DNA of 64,000 nt, from positions 8,506,501 through 8,570,500 of the forward strand of contig OY756965.1 in the NCBI GenBank assembly GCA_963580455.1, given 5' to 3'. The notes beneath the pieces were generated by a model. It worked only from the letters and a program-made list of their open reading frames with translations, was not told the DNA's origin and ran no database searches. Shown here one piece after another: positions 37,782-48,539 of the stretch (within the stretch, counting starts at the first letter, position 1; each line of letters begins with the position of its first letter). The DNA is from Euonymus europaeus (taxonomy: Eukaryota; Streptophyta; Magnoliopsida; Celastrales; Celastraceae). The translations under genes and the position numbers were made by a program.

Positions 37782-39425
37782 CTCGTAAAATTGGACATAG
37801 AAGAACAATAAAAAGTGTACACCGAGCAACTTTGATGGTCCGACGTTGCTCAACTCTCTCTATTTGGAGGCTTTTAACTGTTTTGTCCATTTATCATTTT
37901 TGATGGTGTTTTGGCATCGAAAAAATCTCGGAATCTTATACTCGTAAAATTTGACATAGAAGAACAATAAAAAGTGTATACCGAGCAACTTTGATCGTCC
38001 GAAGTTGCTCAACTCTCTCTATTTAGGAGCTTTTAACGGTTTTGTCCATTTGTAATAGAAAGATGTTGTTTTGGCATCTAAATAATCTACGAAGCTTATA
38101 CTCGTTAAATTTATCATAGAAGAACAATAAAAAGTGTACACCGAGCATTTTCGAAGGGCCAAAGTTGCTCAACTCTCTCTGTGGAAGAGCTTTTGACGAT
38201 TTTGTTCATTTCTCATAGAGAGTTGGTGTTTTGGCATTGAAATAATCTCGGATGCTTATACTGGTAAAATTTGACATAGAAGAACAATAAAAAGTGTACA
38301 CGGAGCAACTTTGATGGTCCGAAGTTGTTCGACTCTCTTTATGGAGGTGCTTTTAACGGTTTTGTCCATTTGTCATAGAAAGTTGGTGTTTTGGCATCGA
38401 AATAATCTCGGAAGCTTATACTCGTTAAATTTGTCATAGAAGAACAATAAAAAGAGTACACCGAGCAACTTTGATGGTCCGAAGTTGCTCAACTCTCTCT
38501 ATTTAGGAGCTTTTAACGGTTTTGTCCATTTGTAATAGAAAGTTGTTATTTTGGCATCGAAATAATCTACGAAGCTTATACTCGTAAAATTTGACATAGA
38601 AGAACAATAAAAAGTGTACACCGAGCAACTTTGATGGTCCGAAGTTACTCAACTCTCTCTATGAAAAAGTTTTTAATGGTTTTGTCCATTTGTAATGGAA
38701 TGTTGTTGTTTTTGGCATCGAAATAATCTACGAAGCTTATACTCGTAAAATTGGGCATAGAAGAACAATAAAAAGTGTACACTGAGCAACTTTGATCTTC
38801 CGAAGTTGCTCAACTCTCTCTATTGAGGGCCTTTTAACAGTTTTGTCCATTTGTAATAGAAATTTGTTGTTTTGGCATCGAAATAATCTAGCAAGCTTAT
38901 ACTCGTAAAATTGGACATAGAAAAACAATAAAAATTGTATACCGGGCAACTTTGATGGTCCGAAGTTGCTCAACTCTCGCTATAGATGAGCTTCTAAAGG
39001 TTATGTCCACTTATCATAGAAAGTTGGTGTTTTGGTATCGAAATAATCTCGGAAGCTTATACTCGTAAAATTGGACATAGAAGAACAATAAAAAGTGTAC
39101 ACCGAGCAACTTTGTTGGTCCGAAGTTGCTCAACTCTCTCTATTTGGAGGCTTTTAACGGTTTTGTCCATTTATCATTTTTGATGGTGTTTTGGCATCGA
39201 AAAAATCTCGGAATCTTATACTCGTAAAATTTGCCATAGAAGAACAATAAAAAGTGTATACCGAGCTACTTTGATCGTCCGAAGTTGCTCAACTCTCTCT
39301 GTTTAGGAGCTTTTAACGGTTTTCTCCATTTGTAATAGAAAGTTGTTGTTTTGGCATCGAAATAATCTACGAAGCTTATACTCGCAAAATTTGACATAGA
39401 AGAACAATAAAAAGTGTACACCGAG

Positions 39426-39473
39426 CAACTTTGATGGTCCGAAGTTGTTCAACTTTGATGGTCCGAAGTTGCT
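39426..39473 (+). repeat. 24-bp internal duplication, second occurrence
   Basis: The two 24-bp units lie at 39,426-39,449 and 39,450-39,473, inside the elongated monomer starting at 39,381. Position (+2,421 bp) and the internal one-base difference match the first occurrence, so it was copied by the 15-mer duplication and did not arise anew. Confidence 0.85.
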
Positions 39474-40088
39474 CAACTCTCTCTATTGAGGGCCTTTTAA
39501 CAGTTTTGTCCATTTGTAATAGAAATTTGTTGTTTTCGCATCGAAATAATCTAGCAAGCTTATACTCGTAAAATTGGACATAGAAAAACAATAAAAATTG
39601 TACACCGGCCAACTTTGATGGTCCGAAGTTGTTCAACTCTCGCTATAGAGGTGCTTCTAAAGGTTTTGTCCACTTATCATAGAAAATTGGTGTTTTGGCA
39701 TCGAAATAATCTCGGAAGCTTATACTCGTAAAATTGGACATAGAAGAACAATAAAAAGTGTACACCGAGCAACTTTGATGGTCCGAAGTTGCTCAACTCT
39801 CTCTATTTGGAGGCTTTTAACGGTTTTGTACATTTATCATTTTTGATGTCGTTTTGGCATCGAAAAAATCTCGGAATCTTATACTCGTAAAATTTGACAT
39901 AGAAGAACAATAAAAAGTGTATACCGAGCAACTCTGATCGTCCGAAGTTGCTCAACTCTCTCTATTTAGGAGCTTTTAACGGTTTTGTCCATTTGTAATA
40001 GAAAGTTGTTGTTTTGGCATCGAAATAATCTACGAAGCTTATACTCGCAAAATTTGACATAGAAGAACAATAAAAAGTGTACACCGAG

Positions 40089-40136
40089 CAACTTTGATGG
40101 TCCGAAGTTGTTCAACTTTGATGGTCCGAAGTTGCT
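40089..40136 (+). repeat. 24-bp internal duplication, third occurrence
   Basis: This occurrence is +663 bp from the second, inside the elongated monomer starting at 40,044. It was carried by the nested four-unit duplication. Confidence 0.85.
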
Positions 40137-43100
40137 CAACTCTCTCTATTGAGGGCCTTTTAACAGTTTTGTCTATTTGTAATAGAAATTTGTTGTTTTG
40201 GCATCGAAATAATCTAGCAAGCTTATACTCGTAAAATTGGACATAGAAAAACAATAAAAATTGTACACCGGCCAACTTTGATGGTCCGAAGTTGTTCAAC
40301 TCTCGCTATAGAGGTGCTTCTAAAGGTTTTGTCCACTTATCATAGAAAATTGGTGTTTTGGCATCGAAATAATCTCGGAAGCTTATACTCGTAAAATTGG
40401 ACATAGAAGAACAATAAAAAGTGTACACCGAGCAACTTTGATGGTCCGAAGTTGCTCAACTCTCTCTATTTGGAGGCTTTTAACGGTTTTGTACATTTAT
40501 CATTTTTGATGTCGTTTTGGCATCGAAAAAATCTCGGAATCTTATACTCGTAAAATTTGACATAGAAGAACAATAAAAAGTGTATACCGAGCAACTCTGA
40601 TCGTCCGAAGTTGCTCAACTCTCTCTATTTAGGAGCTTTTAACGGTTTTGTCCATTTGTAATAGAAAGTTGTTGTTTTGGCATCGAAAAATCTACGAAGC
40701 TTATACTCGTTAAATTTATCATAGAAGAACAATAAAAAGTGTACACCGAGCATTTTTGATGGGCCGAAGTTGCTCAACTCTCTCTATGGAAGAGCTTTTA
40801 ACGATTTTGTTCATTTCTCATAGAGAGTTGGTGTTTTGGTAACGAAATAATCTCGGATGCTTATACTCGTAAAATTTGACATAGAAGAACAATAAAAATT
40901 GTACACGGAGCAACTTTGATGGTCCGAAGTTGTTCAACTCTTTTTATGGAGGTGCTTTTAACGGTTTTGTCCATTTGTCATAGAAATTTGGTGTTTTGGC
41001 ATCGAAAAAATCTCGGAATCTTATACTCGTAAAATTTGACATAGAAGAACAATAAAAAGTGTATACCGAGCAACTTTGATCGTCCGAAGTTGCTCAACTC
41101 TCTCTGTTTAGGTGCTTTTAACGGTTTTGTCCATTTGTAATAGAAAGTTGTTGTTTTGGCATCGAAATAATCTACGAAGCTTATACTCGCAAAATTTGAC
41201 ATAGAAGAACAATAAAAAGTGTACACCGAGCAACTTTGATGGTCCGAAGTTACTCAACTCTCTCTATGAAAAACTTTTTAATGGTTTTGTCTATTTGTAA
41301 TGGAAAGTTGTTGTTTTTGGCATCGAAATAATCTACGAAGCTTATACTCGTAAAATTGGGCATAGAAGAACAATAAAAAGTATACACTGAGCAACTTTGA
41401 TCGTCCGAAGTTGCTCAACTCTTTTTATGGAGGTGCTTTTAACGGTTTTGTCCATTTGTCATAGAAAGTTGGTGTTTTGGCATCGAAATAATCTCGGAAG
41501 CTTATACTCGTTAAATTTATCATAGAAGAACAATAAAAAGAGTACACCGAGCAACTTTGATGGTCTGAAGTTGCTCAACTCTCTCTATTTAGGAGCTTTT
41601 AACGGTTTTGTCCATTTGTAATAGAAAGTTGTTATTTTGGCATCGAAATAATCTACGAAGCTTATACTCGTAAAATTTGACATAGAAGAACAATAAAAAG
41701 TGTACACCGAGCAACTTTGATAGTCTGAAGTTACTCAACCCTTTCTATGAAAAAGTTTTAATGGTTTTGTCCATTTGTAATGGAAAGTTGTTGTTTTTGA
41801 CATCGAAATAATCTACGAAGCTTATACTCGTAAAATTGGGCATAGAAGAACAATAAAAAGTGTACACTGAGCAACTTTGATGGTCCGTAGTTGCTCAACT
41901 CTCGCTATAGAGGAGCTTCTAAAGGTTTTGTCCACTTATCATAGAAAGTTGGTGTTTTGGCATCGAAATAATCTCGGAAGCTTATACTCGTAAAATTGGA
42001 CATAGAAGAACAATAAAAAGTGTACACCGAGCAACTTTGATGGTCCGAAGTTGCTCAACTCTCTCTATTTGGAGGCTTTTAACGGTTTTGTACATTTATC
42101 ATTTTTGATGTCGTTTTGGCATCGAAAAAATCTCGGAATCTTATACTCGTAAAATTTGAAATAGAAGAACAACAAAAAGTGTATACCGTGCAACTCTGAT
42201 CGTCCGAAGTTGCTCAACTCTCTCTATTTAGGTGCTTTTAACGGTTTTGTCCATTTGTAATAGAAAGTTGTTGTTTTGGCATCGAAAAATCTACGAAGCT
42301 TATACTCGTTAAATTTATCATAGAAGAACAATAAAAAGTGTACACCGAGCATTTTTGATGGGCCGAAGTTGCTCAACTCTCTCTGTGGAAGAGCTTTTAA
42401 CGATTTTGTTCATTTCTCATAGAGAGTTGGTGTTTTGGTAACGAAATAATCTCGGATGCTTATACTCGTAAAATTTGACATAGAAGAACAATAAAAAGTG
42501 TACACGGAGCAACTTTGATGGTCCGAAGTTGTTCAACTCTTTTTATGGAGGTGCTTTTAACGGTTTTGTCCATTTGTCATAGAAAGTTGGTGTTTTGGCA
42601 TCGAAATAATCTCGGAAGCTTATACTCGTTAAATTTGTCATAGAAGAACAATAAAAAGAGTACACCGAGCAACTTTGATGGTCTGAAGTTGCTCAACTCT
42701 CTCTATTTAGGAGCTTTTAACGGTTTTGTCCATTTGTAATAGAAAGTTGTTATTTTGGCATCGAAATAATCTACGAAGCTTATACTCGTAAAATTTGACA
42801 TAGAAGAACAATAAAAAGTGTACACCGAGCAACTTTGATAGTCCGAAGTTACTCAACTCTCTCTATGAAAAAGTTTTTAATGGTTTTGTCCATTTGTAAT
42901 GGAAAGTTGTTGTTTTTGGCATCGAAATAATCTACGAAGCTTATACTCGTAAAATTGGGCATAGAAGAACAATAAAAACTGTACACTGAGCAACTTTGAT
43001 CGTCCGAAGTTGCTCAACTCTCTCTATTGAGGGGCTTTTAACAATTTTGTCCATTTGTAATAGAAATTTGTTGTTTTGGCATCGAAATAATCTAGCAAGC

Positions 43101-43905
43101 TTATACTCGTAAAATTGGACATAGAAAAACAATGAAAATTGTACACCGGACAACTTTGATGGTCCGAAGTTGCTCAACTCTCGCTATAGAGGAGCTTCTA
43201 AAGGTTTTGTCCACTTATCATAGAAAGTTGGTGTTTTGGCATCGAAATAATCTCTGAAGCTTATACTCGTAAAATTGGACATAGAAGAACAATAAAAAGT
43301 GTACACCGAGCAACTTTGATAGTCCGAAGTTACTCAACTCTCTCTATGAAAAAGTTTTTAATGGTTTTGTCCATTTGTAATGGAAAGTTGTTGTTTTTGA
43401 CATCGAAATAATCTACGAAGCTTATACTAGTAAAATTGGGCATAGAAGAACAATAAAAAGTGTACACTGAGCAACTTTGATGGTCCGTAGTTGCTCAACT
43501 CTCGCTATAGAGGAGCTTCTAAAGGTTTTGTCCACTTATCATAGAAAGTTGGTGTTTTGGCATCGAAATAATCTCGGAAGCTTATACTCGTAAAATTGGA
43601 CATAGAAGAACAATAAAAAAGTGTACACCGAGCAACTTTGATGGCCGAAGTTGCTCAACTCTCTCTATTTGAAGGCTTTTAACGGTTTTGTCCATTTATC
43701 ATTTTCGATGGTGTTTTGGCATCGAAAAAATCTCGGAATCTTATACTCGTAAAATTTGACATAGAAGAACAATAAAAAGTGTATACCGAGCAACTTTGAT
43801 CGTCCGAAGTTGCTCAACTCTCTCTATTTAGGAGCTTTTAACGGTTTTGTCCATTTGTAATAGAAAGATGTTGTTTTGGCATCGAAATAATCTACGAAGC
43901 TTATA

Positions 43906-44065
43906 CTCGTTAAATTTATCATAGAAGAACAATAAAAAGTGTACACCGAGCATTTTTGATGGGCCAAAGTTGCTCAACTCTCTCTGTGGAAGAGCTTTTG
44001 ACGATTTTGTTCATTTCTCATAGAGAGTTGGTGTTTTGGCATCAAAATAATCTCGGATGCTTATA
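43906..44065 (+). repeat. Exemplar satellite monomer, subtype F (160 bp)
   Basis: Subtype F is the most distinctive monomer. It opens ctcgttaaatttatcatag, has gagcatttttgatgggcc (the dyad left arm is destroyed), ctgtggaagagc and acgattttgttcatttctc, and ends ctcggatgctt, which removes the HindIII site of the next boundary. It is first seen at about 12,165, recurs in the 18-mer blocks, and becomes common from 33 kb to 59 kb. Many hybrids carry only its first half. Confidence 0.82.
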
Positions 44066-44225
44066 CTCGTAAAATTTGACATAGAAGAACAATAAAAAGT
44101 GTACACGGAGCAACTTTGATGGTCCGAAGTTGTTCAACTCTCTTTATGGAGGTGCTTTTAACGGTTTTGTCCATTTGTCATAGAAAGTTGGTGTTTTGGC
44201 ATCGAAATAATCTCGGAAGCTTATA
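44066..44225 (+). repeat. Exemplar satellite monomer, subtype G (160 bp)
   Basis: Subtype G follows F. Its marks are gtacacggagc, gttgttcaac, ctttatggaggtgc (or cttttta) and ccatttgtcatagaaag, ending ctcggaagctt. It is confined to the region from about 33.4 kb to 59 kb, where the string F-G-H is a recurring module. Confidence 0.8.
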
Positions 44226-44385
44226 CTCGTTAAATTTGTCATAGAAGAACAATAAAAAGAGTACACCGAGCAACTTTGATGGTCCGAAGTTGCTCAACTC
44301 TCTCTATTTAGGAGCTTTTAACGGTTTTGTCCATTTGTAATAGAAAGTTGTTATTTTGGCATCGAAATAATCTAGCAAGCTTATA
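44226..44385 (+). repeat. Exemplar satellite monomer, subtype H (160 bp)
   Basis: Subtype H follows G. It opens ctcgttaaatttgtcatag, has aaaaagagtacacc in place of aaaaagtgtacacc, and gttgttattttggc near its end. Its second half is E-like (ctatttaggagc), so it may have arisen as an F/E-type recombinant. That origin is inference. Confidence 0.78.
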
Positions 44386-45112
44386 CTCGTAAAATTGGAC
44401 ATAGAAAAACAATAAAAATTGTACACCGGACACCTTTGATGGTCCGTAGTTGCTCAACTCTCTCTGTGGAAGAGCTTTTGACGATTTTGTTCATTTCTCA
44501 TAGAGAGTTGGTGTTTTGGCATCGAAATAATCTCGGATGCTTATACTGGTAAAATTTGACATAGAAGAACAATAAAAAGTGTACACGGAGCAACTTTGAT
44601 GGTCCGAAGTTGTTCAACTCTCTTTATGGAGGTGCTTTTAACGGTTTTGTCCATTTGTCATAGAAAGTTGGTGTTTTGGCATCGAAATAATCTCGGAAGC
44701 TTATACTCGTTAAATTTGTCATAGAAGAACAATAAAAAGAGTACACCGAGCAACTTTGGTGGTCCGAAGTTTCTCAACTCTCTCTATTGAGGAGCTTTTA
44801 ACAGTTTTGTCCATTTGTAATGGAAAGTTGTTGTTTTGGCATCGAAATAATCTAGCAAGCTTATACTCGTAAAATTGGACATAGAAAAACAATAAAAATT
44901 GTACACCGGGCAACTTTGATGGTCCGTAGTTGCTCAACTCTCGCTATAGAGGAGCTTCTAAAGGTTTTGTCCACTTATCATAGAAAGTTGGTGTTTTGGC
45001 ATCGAAATAATCTCGGAAGCTTATAATCGTAAAATTGGACATAGAAAAACAATAAAAATTGTACACCGGGCAACTTTGATGGTCCGTAGTTGCTCAAATC
45101 TCGCTATAGAGG

Positions 45113-48100
45113 AGCTTCTAAAGGTTTTGTCCACTTATCATAGAAAGTTGGTGTTTTGGCATCGAAATAATCTCAGAAGCTTATACTCGTAAAATTGGAC
45201 ATAGAAGAACAATAAAAAGTGTACACCGGGCAACTTTGATGGTCCGAAGTTGCTCAACTCTCTCTATTTGGAGGCTTTTAACGGTTTTGTCCATTTATCA
45301 TTTTTGATGGTGTTTTGGCATCGAAAAAATCTCGGAATCTTATACTCGTAAAATTTGACATAGAAGAACAATAAAAAGTGTATACCGAGCAACTTTGATC
45401 GTCCGAAGTTGCTCAACTCTCTCTATTTAGGAGCTTTTAACGGTTTTGTCCATTTGTAATAGAAAGTTGTTGTTTTGGCATCGAAATAATCTACGAAGCT
45501 TATACTCGTTAAATTTATCATAGAAGAACAATAAAAAGTGTACACCGAGCATTTTTTAAAGGCCAAAGTTGCTCAACTCTCTCTGTGGAAGAGCTTTTGA
45601 CGATTTTGTTCATTTCTCATAGAGAGTTGGTGTTTTGGCATCGAAATAATCTCGGATGCTTATACTCATAAAATTTGACATAGAAGAACAATAAAAAGTG
45701 TACACGGTGCAACTTTGATGGTCCGAAGTTGTTCAACTCTCTTTATGGAGGTGCTTTTAACGGTTTTGTCCATTTGTCATAGAAAGTTGGTGTTTTGGCA
45801 TCGAAATAATCTCGGAAGCTTATACTCGTTAAATTTGTCATAGAAGAACAATAAAAAGAGTACACCGAGCAACTTTGATGGTCCGAAGTTGCTCAACTCT
45901 CTCTATTTAGGAGCTTTTAACGGTTTTGTCCATTTGTAATAGAAAGTTGTTATTTTGGCATCGAAATAATCTACGAAGCTTATACTCGTAAAATTTGACA
46001 TAGAAGAACAATAAAAAGTGTACACCGAGCAACTTTGATGGTCCGAAGTTACTCAACTCTCTCTATGAAAAAGTTTTTAATGGTTTTGTCCATTTGTAAT
46101 GGAATGTTGTTGTTTTTGGCATCGAAATAATCTACGAAGCTTATACTCGTAAAATTGGGCATAGAAGAACAATAAAAAGTGTACACTGAGTAACTTTGAT
46201 CGTCCGAAGTTGCTCAACTCTCTCTATTGAGGAGCTTTTAACAGTTTTGTCCATTTGTAATAGAAAGTTGTTGTTTTGGCATCGAAATATTCTAGCAAGC
46301 TTATACTCGTAAAATTGGACATAGAAAAACAATAAAAATTGTACACCGGCCAACTTTTATGGTCCGAAGTTGTTCAACTCTCTCTATAGAGGAGCTTCTA
46401 AAGGTTTTGTCCACTTATCATACAAAGTTGGTGTTTTGGCATCGAAATAATCTCGGAAGCTTATACTCGTAAAATTGGACATAGAAGAACAATAAAAAGT
46501 GTACACCGAGCAACTTTGATGGTCCGAAGTTGCTCAACTCTCTCTATTTGGAGGCTTTTAACGGTTTTGTACATTTATCATTTTTGATGTTGTTTTGGCA
46601 TCGAAAAAATCTCGGAATCTTATACTCGTAAAATTGGACATTGAAGAACAATAAAAAGTGTATACCGAGCAACTCTGAACGTCCGAAGTTGCTCAACTCT
46701 CTCTATTTAGGAGCTTTTAACGGTTTTGTCCATTTGTAATAGAAAGTTGTTGTTTTGGCATCGAAAAATCTACGAAGCTTATACTCGTTAAATTTATCAT
46801 AGAAGAACAATAAAAAGTGTACACCGAGCATTTTTGATGGGCCGAAGTTGCTCAACTCTCGCTATAGAGGAGCTTCTAAAGGTTTTGTCCACTTATCATA
46901 GAAAGTTGGTGTTTTGGCATCGAAATAATCTCGGAAGCTTATAATCGTAAAATTGGACATAGAAAAACAATAAAAATTGTACACCGGGCAACTTTGATGG
47001 TCCGTAGTTGCTCAACTCTCGCTATAGAGGAGCTTCTAAAGGTTTTGTCCACTTATCATAGAAAGTTGGTGTTTTGGCATCGAAATAATCTCGGAAGCTT
47101 AAACTCGTAAAATTGGACATAGAAGAACAATAAAAAGTGTACACCGGGCAACTTTGATGGTCCGAAGTTGCTCAACTCTCTCTATTTGGAGGCATTTAAC
47201 GGTTTTGTCCATTTATCATTTTTGATGGTGTTTTGGCATCGAAAAAATCTCGGAATCTTATACTCGTAAAATTGGACATAGAAGAACAATAAAAAGTGTA
47301 TACCGAGCAACTCTGAACGTCCGAAGTTGCTCAACTCTCTCTATTTAGGAGCTTTTAACGGTTTTGTCCATTTGTAATAGAAAGTTGTTGTTTTGGCATC
47401 GAAAAATCTACGAAGCTTATACTCGTTAAATTTATCATAGAAGAACAATAAAAAGTGTACACCGAGCATTTTTGATGGGCCGAAGTTGCTCAACTCTCGC
47501 TATAGAGGAGCTTCTAAAGGTTTTGTCCACTTATCATAGAAAGTTGGTGTTTTGGCATCGAAATAATCTCGGAAGCTTATAATCGTAAAATTGGACATAG
47601 AAAAACAATAAAAATTGTACACCGGGCAACTTTGATGGTCCGTAGTTGCTCAACTCTCGCTATAGAGGAGCTTCTAAAGGTTTTGTCCACTTATCATAGA
47701 AAGTTGGTGTTTTGGCATCGAAATAATCTCGGAAGCTTAAACTCGTAAAATTGGACATAGAAGAACAATAAAAAGTGTACACCGGGCAACTTTGATGGTC
47801 CGAAGTTGCTCAACTCTCTCTATTTGGAGGCTTTTAACGGTTTTGTCCATTTATCATTTTTGATGGTGTTTTGGCATCGAAAAAATCTCGGAATCTTATA
47901 CTCGTAAAATTGGACATAGAAGAACAATAAAAAGTGTATACCGAGCAACTCTGAACGTCCGAAGTTGCTCAACTCTCTCTATTTAGGAGCTTTTAACGGT
48001 TTTGTCCATTTGTAATAGAAAGTTCTTGTTTTGGCATCGAAAAATCTACGAAGCTTATACTCGTTAAATTTATCATAGAAGAACAATAAAAAGAGTACAC

Positions 48101-48466
48101 CGAGCAACTTTGATGGTCCGAAGTTGCTCAACTCTCTCTATTTAGGAGCTTTTAACGGTTTTGTCCATTTGTAATAGAAAGTTGTTATTTTGGCATCGAA
48201 ATAATCTAGCAAGCTTATACTCGTAAAATTGGACATAGAAAAACAATAAAAATTGTACACCGGACACCTTTGATGGTCCGTAGTTGCTCAACTCTCTCTG
48301 TGGAAGAGCTTTTGACGATTTTGTTCATTTCTCATAGAGAGTTGGTGTTTTGGCATCGAAATAATCTCGGATGCTTATACTCGTAAAATTTGACATAGAA
48401 GAACAATAAAAAGTGTACACGGAGCAACTTTGATGGTCCGAAGTTGTTCAACTCTTTTTATGGAGG
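45113..48466 (+). repeat. 21-monomer higher-order repeat, copy 1 (3,354 bp)
   Basis: This is the first of three tandem copies with an exact 3,354-bp period. Markers recurring in all three include ctcagaagctt, gcattttttaaaggcc in F, gtacacggtgc in G, ggaatgttgttg in A, cactgagtaac in B, ccggccaacttttatgg in C, cattgaagaac and gcaactctgaacg in E. The left edge retains an unrecombined C monomer (ctatagaggagc, with the informative A at 45,113). Inside lies a nested 638-bp tetramer duplication. Confidence 0.92.
46625..47900 (+). repeat. Nested 638-bp tetramer duplication inside the 21-mer
   Basis: The module E*-(F/C)-C-D runs 46,625-47,262 and again 47,263-47,900, and a third E* begins at 47,901. 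E* has gcaactctgaacg and the short cgaaaaatctacg tail. F/C begins as F (ctcgttaaatttatc) and ends as C (ctcgctatagagg). C has ataatcgtaaaat, and the next unit follows ttaaactcg. It recurs in copies 2 and 3 at +3,354 and +6,708, so it predates the triplication. A single copy, not duplicated, lies at 57,967-58,604. Confidence 0.84.
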
Positions 48467-48539
48467 AGCTTCTAAAGGTTTTGTCCACTTATCATAGAAA
48501 GTTGGTGTTTTGGCATCGAAATAATCTCAGAAGCTTATA
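48380..48539 (+). repeat. Chimeric G/C junction monomer, 21-mer copies 1 and 2
   Basis: The unit begins as G (gtgtacacggagc, gttgttcaactcttttta) and from 48,467 continues as C (agcttctaaagg, ccacttatcatag). The two parents share only the four bases gagg (48,463-48,466) immediately before the informative base, although they are homologous throughout. An identical chimera is found 3,354 bp further on. Confidence 0.85.

Larger units (their letters stand above)
37782..40865 (+). repeat. 15-mer copy 2 with a nested 663-bp duplication
   Basis: This repeats copy 1, with markers agaaagatgttg, ggttatgtccac, tgccatagaag, ttttctccatt and gatgtcgttttgg, up to E. It then carries one extra copy of the four-unit module (elongated hybrid, C, D, E) before F resumes at about 40,706. 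The nested copies are 39,381-40,043 and 40,044-40,705. The last E has the 1-bp deleted tail cgaaaaatctacg, as in copy 1, while the inner E has the full cgaaataatctacg tail, which places the exchange inside E. Confidence 0.82.
40866..45112 (+). repeat. Irregular A-H monomers with short overlapping duplications
   Basis: G, H, F, E and A-D units occur in changing order. Visible partial repeats are an H-A module near 41,509 and again near 42,628 (about 1.12 kb apart), a gtttttgacatcg A unit with a following B/C hybrid (gtccgtagttgc) at about 41,790 and 43,390 (1.6 kb apart), and a 480-bp F-G-H module (43,981 and 44,461). Short units with cgaaaaatctacg tails occur. I could not reduce this region to a single HOR; it looks like remnants of several. 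Confidence 0.65.
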
